Assembly (NCBI GenBank): GCA_003023535.1
Contig: PXSC01000048.1
Span: forward strand, 1-11,574
Reading direction: 5' to 3'
Length of the DNA: 11,574 nt
DNA from: Halobacteriales archaeon QS_9_70_65
GTDB lineage: Archaea; Halobacteriota; Halobacteria; Halobacteriales; Haloarculaceae
Both the position numbers and the translations under genes were made by a program. Under the pieces are notes generated by a model, which saw nothing but the letters and a program-made list of their open reading frames with translations, did no database searches and was not told the origin of the DNA. Of the stretch, positions 6,593-11,574 are shown piece after piece. How positions within the stretch are numbered: position 1 is the first letter of the stretch; each line of letters opens with the position of its first letter.

Positions 6593-9500
6593 ATGCACAT
6601 CAAACAGCTCGTACTGGACGATTTCAAGAGCTTCGGTCGCAAGACCCGCATTCCGCTGTACGAGGACTTCACGACCATCAGCGGCCCGAACGGCTCCGGG
6701 AAGTCGAACATCATCGACGCCGTTCTGTTCGCGCTGGGGCTGGCTCGGACCTCGGGCATCCGCGCGGAGAAGCTGACCGACCTCATCTACAACCCGGGCC
6801 ACGAGGACGACGAGAGCTTCGACGGCGAGCGGGAGGCCAGCGTCGAGGTCGTCCTCGACAACGGTGACGGGACGCTGACCCGCGAGCAGGTCGTCTCGGC
6901 GGCCGGCTCCGAGACGGTCGGCGACGTCGAGGAGGTCTCCATCCGGCGCCGGGTCAAGCAGACCGACGCGGACACCTACTACTCCTACTACTACCTCAAC
7001 GGCCGGTCGGTGAACCTCTCGGACATCCAGGACCTGCTGGCGCAGGCCGGCGTGACGCCGGAGGGGTACAACGTCGTGATGCAGGGCGACGTGACCGAGA
7101 TCATCACGATGACGGCGGGCTCCCGCCGCGAGATCATCGACGAGATCGCCGGCGTCGCCGAGTTCGACACGAAGAAGGCCGACGCCCTCGAGGAGCTGGA
7201 GACCGTCCAGGAGCGCGTCGACGAGGCCGAGTTCCGGGTCGAGGAGAAACGAGAGCGGCTCGAACAGCTCTCCGAGGAGCGGGAGACGGCCCTCGAGTAC
7301 CAGGAGCTTCGCGAGGAGAAAGCGGAGTACGAGGGCTACCTGAGGGCCGCCGAGTTGGAGGACAAACGCGAGGAGCTGGCGGCGACCCGCGAGGACGTCG
7401 AGAAGCGGGAGGCCGAACTCGAGGAGCTGCGGCGCGAGCTCGACGAGCGGCAGGGCCGGGTCACCCGCCTCGATGAGGACCTGACGGACCTCGACGCCGA
7501 GATCGAGCGCAAGGGCGAGGACGAGCAGATCGAGCTGAAGCGGGAGATCGAGGCGGTCAAAGGCGAGATCACTCGCCTGGAGGACCGCATCGCCGCCGAG
7601 GAAGGGACCGTCGAAGACGCCGAAAGCGAGCGCCGGGAGGCGTTCGTCCGGGTCGACCGCAAGCAGGAGAACATCGAGGAGCTGGAGGCGGAGATCCGGA
7701 ACGTGAAGGTCGAGAAGTCGTCGCTGAAGGCCGACGTCGTCGAGAAGCAGGGGGAACTGGCGTCCGTCGAGGCCGAGATCGAAGCCGTCGACACCGAGTA
7801 CGAGGCCGTCCGCGACGAGCTCGAGGCGAAACGCGAGGCGGTTCAGACCGCCCGCGACGAGCGCAACGAGCTCCAGCGCGAGCAGGACCGGCTGCTCGAC
7901 GAGTCCCGGCGGCGCTCGAAGGAGGAGCGCGAAAAGCAGGAGGAAATCGAGGCCGCCGAGGCGGAGCTGCCGGAGCTGGACACCGACCTCGGGGACCTCG
8001 AGCGGGAACTCCGGAAGGCCGAGGCCAACCGCGAGAACATCGACGAGGTGGTCGCGGACCTCCGGGAGGAAAAGCGCGCCCTGAACGACGACCTCGGGGA
8101 CGTCGAGGACGAGCTGTCGGCGAAACAGCAGGAGTACGCCGAGCTGGAGGCGAAGGCCGGCGAGAGCGGCGACAACTCCTACGGCCGGGCGGTGACGACG
8201 GTGCTGAACGCCGGCTTCGACGGCGTCCACGGCACGGTCGGGCAGCTGGGCGGCGTCGACCCGGAGTACGCGACGGCCTGCGAGACGAACGCCGGCCGGG
8301 CGACCTTCCTGCCGATAACGGAGATGGGGCGGCGGTCGCTGCCGTCGACGCCGGCGCTGCCGGGCGTCGTCGACTTCGCGTACAACCTCATCGACTTCGA
8401 CCCGACGTACGCCGCCGTCTTCTCCTACGTCGTCGGCGACACGCTGGTCGTCGAGGACATGGACACCGCCCGCGAGCTGATGGGCGAGTTCCGGATCGTG
8501 ACGCTGAACGGCGACCTCGTCGAGACGTCCGGCGCGATGACCGGCGGCTCGAAGTCCGGCTCGCGGTACTCCTTCACCAAGAGCGGCAAGGGCCAACTCG
8601 AGCGGGTCGCCGAGCGCATCACGGAGCTGGAGGCCGAAAAACAGTCGATCCGCGAGGACCTCCGGGACGTCGAGGAGCGGCTCGACGACGCCCGGGACCG
8701 CCAGTCCGACGCCGCCGAACAGGTCCGGGAGATCGAGACGGACATCGACGCCATCGAGGAAAAGCGGGCCGACGTCGAGGCGCGCGTCGACCGGCTCGAG
8801 GAAGAGCTCGCCGACATCGAGGCCGAGCGCGAGGAGGTCGCCGACGAGATGGCGAGCGTCGAGGCGGACATCGACGCCAAGACCGCCGAGATCGAGGAGC
8901 TCGAAGCCGACATCGAGGAGCTGGAGGCGGAGCTGCAGGACTCGGACATCCCGGAGCTGACGAGCGAGGCCGAGCGGGTCCGCGAGGAGATCGCGGACCT
9001 CGAAGACCGGATGGACGACCTCGACGGCGACCTAAACGAGCTCGAACTGGAGAAGGGGTACGCCGAGGACGCGATCGAGGAGCTGCACGACGACATCGAG
9101 ACGGCCCAGAACCGGAAGGCCGAAGCCGAGGAGGCCATCGCGGAGCTGGAGGCGGAGGTGGCCGATAAGGAGGCCGATCTCGAGGCGAAGGAGGCGGCCG
9201 TCGAGGAGCTGGAGGACGAGCTGGCGGACCTCAAGACCGAACGCGAGACGCTGCGGACGGAGCTGGGAGACGCCAAACACGCCCGCGACGAGCAGGCGGA
9301 GGCGGTCGCCGACGTCGAGGCCGACCTCGAGTCACTGCAGGACGACGTCGACCGCCTGGAGTGGGAGATCGACGAGCTGGAGGCCCAGGTCGGCGACTAC
9401 GACCCCGAGGCGGTGCCGGACCACGGCGACGTCGAGGCGGAGATCGGCCGCCTCGAAGAGGAGATGGCGGCGCTGGAGCCGGTGAACATGCTCGCCATCG

Positions 9501-10087
9501 AGGAGTACGACGACGTCGAGGCCGACCTCGAGGAGCTGCGCGACAGGCGGGCGACGCTGGTCGAGGAGGCCGACGGGATCCGCGAGCGCATCGACGCCTA
9601 CGAGGCCCGCAAGCGGGAGACGTTCACCGAGGCCTACGAGGCCATCAACGAGCAGTTCGAGGAGATATTCGCGCGGCTCTCCGGCGGGACCGGGGAGCTG
9701 GTCCTCGACGACCCCGAGGAGCCGTTCGAGGGGGGGCTGACGATGCGGGCCCAGCCGGAGGACAAGCCGGTCCAGCGGCTCGACGCGATGTCCGGCGGCG
9801 AGAAGTCACTGACGGCGCTGGCGTTCATCTTCGCCATCCAGCGGCACAACCCGGCGCCGTTCTACGCGCTCGACGAGGTGGACGCCTTCCTCGACGCCGC
9901 CAACGCGGAGATGGTCGGCGACATGGTCGAGGAGCTGGCCGGCGAGGCGCAGTTCGTCGTCGTCTCCCACCGCTCGGCGCTGCTGGAACGCTCCGAGCGG
10001 GCCATCGGCGTGACGATGCAGGAGGACAACGTCTCGGCCGTGACCGGCATCGACCTGTCGGCGGAGGGGGTAGTGGCCGATGACTAG
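6593..10087 (+). CDS. smc: Chromosome segregation/condensation ATPase SMC, with an apparently shortened hinge
   Basis: This 1164-residue SMC is the ATPase that, with ScpA-type kleisin, forms rings that fold and segregate chromosomes. The N-terminal head has Walker A GPNGSGKS (31-38) and Q-loop VVMQGD (Q164). Antiparallel coils occupy about 190-525 and 655-1010. The hinge lies between about 528 and 655. The C-terminal head has the ABC signature MSGGEKSLTALAF (1066-1078), Walker B FYALDEVD (D1094, E1095) and the switch histidine in VVVSHR. The hinge dimer motif G-x6-G-x3-GG is present (G640, G647, G651, G652). At T565/N566 (nt 8287/8288), however, YATACET is joined directly to NAGRATFLP. In other SMC proteins an ALGG-strand-helix-YLK segment of about 27 residues comes between them. 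The total length is also about that much below the roughly 1190 I expect for haloarchaea. The start at 6593 gives the conserved MHIKQLVLDDFKSFG. The gene overlaps scpA by 8 nt (ATGACTAG). Confidence 0.95.
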   Translation: MHIKQLVLDDFKSFGRKTRIPLYEDFTTISGPNGSGKSNIIDAVLFALGLARTSGIRAEKLTDLIYNPGHEDDESFDGEREASVEVVLDNGDGTLTREQVVSAAGSETVGDVEEVSIRRRVKQTDADTYYSYYYLNGRSVNLSDIQDLLAQAGVTPEGYNVVMQGDVTEIITMTAGSRREIIDEIAGVAEFDTKKADALEELETVQERVDEAEFRVEEKRERLEQLSEERETALEYQELREEKAEYEGYLRAAELEDKREELAATREDVEKREAELEELRRELDERQGRVTRLDEDLTDLDAEIERKGEDEQIELKREIEAVKGEITRLEDRIAAEEGTVEDAESERREAFVRVDRKQENIEELEAEIRNVKVEKSSLKADVVEKQGELASVEAEIEAVDTEYEAVRDELEAKREAVQTARDERNELQREQDRLLDESRRRSKEEREKQEEIEAAEAELPELDTDLGDLERELRKAEANRENIDEVVADLREEKRALNDDLGDVEDELSAKQQEYAELEAKAGESGDNSYGRAVTTVLNAGFDGVHGTVGQLGGVDPEYATACETNAGRATFLPITEMGRRSLPSTPALPGVVDFAYNLIDFDPTYAAVFSYVVGDTLVVEDMDTARELMGEFRIVTLNGDLVETSGAMTGGSKSGSRYSFTKSGKGQLERVAERITELEAEKQSIREDLRDVEERLDDARDRQSDAAEQVREIETDIDAIEEKRADVEARVDRLEEELADIEAEREEVADEMASVEADIDAKTAEIEELEADIEELEAELQDSDIPELTSEAERVREEIADLEDRMDDLDGDLNELELEKGYAEDAIEELHDDIETAQNRKAEAEEAIAELEAEVADKEADLEAKEAAVEELEDELADLKTERETLRTELGDAKHARDEQAEAVADVEADLESLQDDVDRLEWEIDELEAQVGDYDPEAVPDHGDVEAEIGRLEEEMAALEPVNMLAIEEYDDVEADLEELRDRRATLVEEADGIRERIDAYEARKRETFTEAYEAINEQFEEIFARLSGGTGELVLDDPEEPFEGGLTMRAQPEDKPVQRLDAMSGGEKSLTALAFIFAIQRHNPAPFYALDEVDAFLDAANAEMVGDMVEELAGEAQFVVVSHRSALLERSERAIGVTMQEDNVSAVTGIDLSAEGVVADD

Positions 10088-11111
10088 CGAGGGTGAGCGA
10101 AGGGAGTCCTCGGAAAGGCGAGCGGGAGGAGCGAAGCGACGACACGAGAGCGGCGAGGGTGAGCGAAGCGAACCCTCGGAAAAAGCGAGCGACCCTCCGG
10201 ATGACGAGCCCCGGGCCGACGGCGGCGGGGCCGACGAGATTCCGCTGGACGTCGCGGGTCATGACGGGGAGCGGCCCCGGGACGCCGACGCGGCCGGCGG
10301 GGTGGGCCTCGGCGACCCGACGGGCGGGGCGACGCCGGAGGACAGCGACAGCGTCCTCTCGGAGGTCGACGCTTCCGCCGACGGCGACGACGAGGTCGAG
10401 CCGGTCGAGCTGCTGGTCCAGCTCGCCGAGGAGGGCGAGATCGACCCCTGGGACATCGACGTGGTGCGGGTCACCGAGCTGCGGATGAAAAGCGACGCGA
10501 TGTGGGCCGACGAGCCGGAGGAGCCGGACGACCCCGACGAGCCGGCGGAGCCCTGGGAGGCCGAGCCGCCCGGGGAGGCGCCGGGCGCCGGGGTCGACCC
10601 CTTCGACCGGCTCGAACGCGAGGTCGAGCGGCGCATCGAGCGCAAGCGAGCACGGGGGACGCCGGAGACGCTGGACGAGCTCGTCCGCGACCTCCGGGAG
10701 CGGGAGCGTGACAGCTGGTGGAAGGAGTCCCGGAGCTACGACACCTCGGGGTCGCCGTCGGAGTACGACCGCGGGACCCGGACGCTGGACTACCGCGCCG
10801 GCGACGACCTCCGGATGGACGCGGAGCCGACCGCCGACGACGTCACCGGGACGGCCCACGACGAGCACATGGAGGACATCGTCAACGACGTCTACGTCGC
10901 GCTGCAGGCCCGCTACGACGGGGGTCGCGACGAGGTGCTGTTCGCCGAGGTGCGGGAGGCCGGCGGCTCGGTCGTCGACACGTTCCTGGGGTTGCTGTTT
11001 TTGGCCCACCGGGGACGGGTGCGGCTCGAACAGGACGACTGCTTCGGCGACCTCTGGATACAGGACCCGGCGGCCGTCGGCGCCGAGGGGACGGCGGCGG
11101 CCGACGATTGA
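10080..11111 (+). CDS. scpA: Segregation and condensation protein A (kleisin), with altered N-terminal region
   Basis: This 343-residue haloarchaeal ScpA is the kleisin that bridges the SMC heads. Residues 1-50 are an unusual Arg/Ser/Glu-rich stretch encoded by two 30-bp repeats. Then comes DEIPLDVAGHD (52-62), which resembles what I recall as the usual haloarchaeal start. VELLVQLAEEGEIDPWDIDVVRVT (ending T132) begins the SMC-neck-binding N-terminal domain. It is followed at once by ELRMKSDAM (133-141). In the family about 25 residues, including an LRTSGRALFYASVL-like helix, normally lie between them, so part of that domain seems absent. An acidic Pro-rich linker follows (about 143-185), then DPFDRLEREVERR, TLDELVRDLR and WWKESR. 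The C-terminal winged helix (about 258-330, EVLFAEV…LLFLAHRGRVRL) binds the other SMC head and is intact. The ATG overlaps the smc stop. The only later in-frame start of note, GTG at 10302, would drop DEIPLDVAGHD. Confidence 0.9.
   Translation: MTSEGERRESSERRAGGAKRRHESGEGERSEPSEKASDPPDDEPRADGGGADEIPLDVAGHDGERPRDADAAGGVGLGDPTGGATPEDSDSVLSEVDASADGDDEVEPVELLVQLAEEGEIDPWDIDVVRVTELRMKSDAMWADEPEEPDDPDEPAEPWEAEPPGEAPGAGVDPFDRLEREVERRIERKRARGTPETLDELVRDLRERERDSWWKESRSYDTSGSPSEYDRGTRTLDYRAGDDLRMDAEPTADDVTGTAHDEHMEDIVNDVYVALQARYDGGRDEVLFAEVREAGGSVVDTFLGLLFLAHRGRVRLEQDDCFGDLWIQDPAAVGAEGTAAADD
10087..10116. repeat. First copy of a 30-bp in-frame repeat in the scpA 5' end
   Basis: The copy contains GCGAGGGTGAGCGAAG and ends CCTCGGAAA. 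It matches the copy at 10153-10182 at 27 of 30 positions. It starts at the last base of the smc stop codon. The repeat period is 66 bp, an exact 22 codons, so both copies are read in the same frame and encode EGER-x-ES/EP-SE peptides. Confidence 0.8.
10153..10182. repeat. Second copy of the 30-bp repeat, with a perfect 7-bp stem
   Basis: This copy carries CGAGGGT (10154-10160) and ACCCTCG (10172-10178), a perfect 7-bp inverted repeat with an 11-nt loop GAGCGAAGCGA. GAGCGAAGCGA-type words recur as scattered short repeats in haloarchaeal genomes, mostly between genes, so this looks like a repetitive element captured inside a coding region. Between the copies, 10117-10152 holds related words (AGCGGGAGGAGCGAAGCGA). 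Confidence 0.75.
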
Positions 11112-11574
11112 TTACAGGCGATCGTCGAGGAGCAGCGACAGCTCCCGTCGCGTCTCGCGGTCGATCGCCTCCGGCGGCGTGTTGACCGCGCCGTCGAGGG
11201 CGTGGCCGCAGTCGCAGTCGCGGTCGGGGAGGTCGCCGGCGAGGGCCTCGATGACCGCCGACATCGACGTCTCGTTGGCGGCGGCGTGTTCCAGAACGGT
11301 CTCGACGGACACCTCCTCTTCGTCGTGCCAGACGTCGTAGTCGGTGACGCCGGCCAGCGGGGCGTAACACAGCTCGGCCTCGCGGGCCAGTTGCGCCTCC
11401 GGGACGGTCGTCATGCCGATGACGTCGAAGCCACGGTCGCGGTAGAACGCGCTTTCGGCGCGGGTAGAGAACTGCGGGCCCTCGATGGTGACGTGGGTGC
11501 CGCCGGCGACGAGGTCGGCGTCGGTCGCGCCGGCGCGGTCGGCGATGCGGTCGGCCAGCCGGCCGCAGAAGGGG
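11112..11574 (-). CDS. mtnP: S-methyl-5'-thioadenosine phosphorylase family protein, C-terminal part (gene runs off the right edge)
   Basis: The 153 C-terminal residues of an MTAP/purine nucleoside phosphorylase family enzyme are visible. Such enzymes split methylthioadenosine (or a related nucleoside) with phosphate in methionine and purine salvage. Signature segments are GGTHVTIEGPQFSTRAES, YRDRGFDVIGMTTVPEAQLAREAELCYA and VTDYDVWH. The aspartates of the last segment bind the purine base in the family. The tail has CDCGHAL and AVNTPPEAI, also typical. The frame is open through the right edge; the ATG at 11414 is internal (DVIGM), not the start. The TAA stop abuts the scpA stop with no intervening base, so the two genes converge tail to tail. 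MTAP and close relatives acting on inosine or guanosine cannot be separated from this fragment. Confidence 0.92.
   Translation of the reverse strand, partial: PFCGRLADRIADRAGATDADLVAGGTHVTIEGPQFSTRAESAFYRDRGFDVIGMTTVPEAQLAREAELCYAPLAGVTDYDVWHDEEEVSVETVLEHAAANETSMSAVIEALAGDLPDRDCDCGHALDGAVNTPPEAIDRETRRELSLLLDDRL

Noticed and set aside
6413..8596. A 727-codon minus-strand open frame antisense to the small coiled-coil gene and smc
   Set aside because: It is a Leu/Val/Asp/Arg-rich shadow of smc codon bias, with no recognisable domain and no promoter.
10087..10182. CRISPR-like or tandem-repeat array
   Set aside because: There are only two copies, with a coding, non-unique sequence between them; it fits a dispersed haloarchaeal repeat read as protein.

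Overview
The window is chromosomal DNA from a halophilic archaeon of the class Halobacteria. The evidence is high GC with strong third-position GC bias, very acidic proteins, start codons lacking Shine-Dalgarno sites but preceded at about 25-30 nt by AT-rich TATA-like elements (leaderless transcription), and gene families such as GGGP synthase, archaeal GatB and haloarchaeal-type SMC/ScpA. The genus cannot be read from the sequence.

Layout from left to right. (1) On the minus strand is the 5' part of a geranylgeranylglyceryl phosphate synthase gene (archaeal lipid synthesis), preceded by topA (type IA DNA topoisomerase with duplicated zinc ribbons and a C-terminal helix-hairpin-helix region). 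(2) Divergent from topA is a small unknown membrane protein. (3) Convergent with that is a two-gene minus-strand module of a ribbon-helix-helix protein and a PIN-domain protein, probably VapBC-like toxin-antitoxin. Its promoter is bracketed by two near-identical 22-bp direct repeats that look like an operator. (4) gatB, a subunit of the tRNA-dependent amidotransferase, is on the minus strand. (5) Divergent from gatB, behind a good TATA element, is an operon of a small coiled-coil acidic protein, smc and scpA, the core of the condensin-like chromosome-folding complex. (6) Abutting scpA tail to tail with no spacer is the 3' part of an S-methyl-5'-thioadenosine phosphorylase family gene.

The most unusual content is in the smc-scpA operon. 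Compared with what I know of these families, SMC appears to lack about 27 residues in subdomain I of its hinge. ScpA appears to lack about 25 residues of its N-terminal, SMC-neck-binding helical domain. Both losses are in frame, and each leaves the flanking conserved motifs joined directly. The 5' end of scpA also carries two in-frame copies of a 30-bp haloarchaeal-style repeat, which gives the protein an atypical Arg/Ser/Glu-rich N-terminus. These could be real features of a remodelled SMC-kleisin complex or assembly artefacts; read mapping and homologue alignment would decide. I see no CRISPR array, tRNA, rRNA, insertion sequence or phage gene, and no gene-free stretch longer than about 210 bases.
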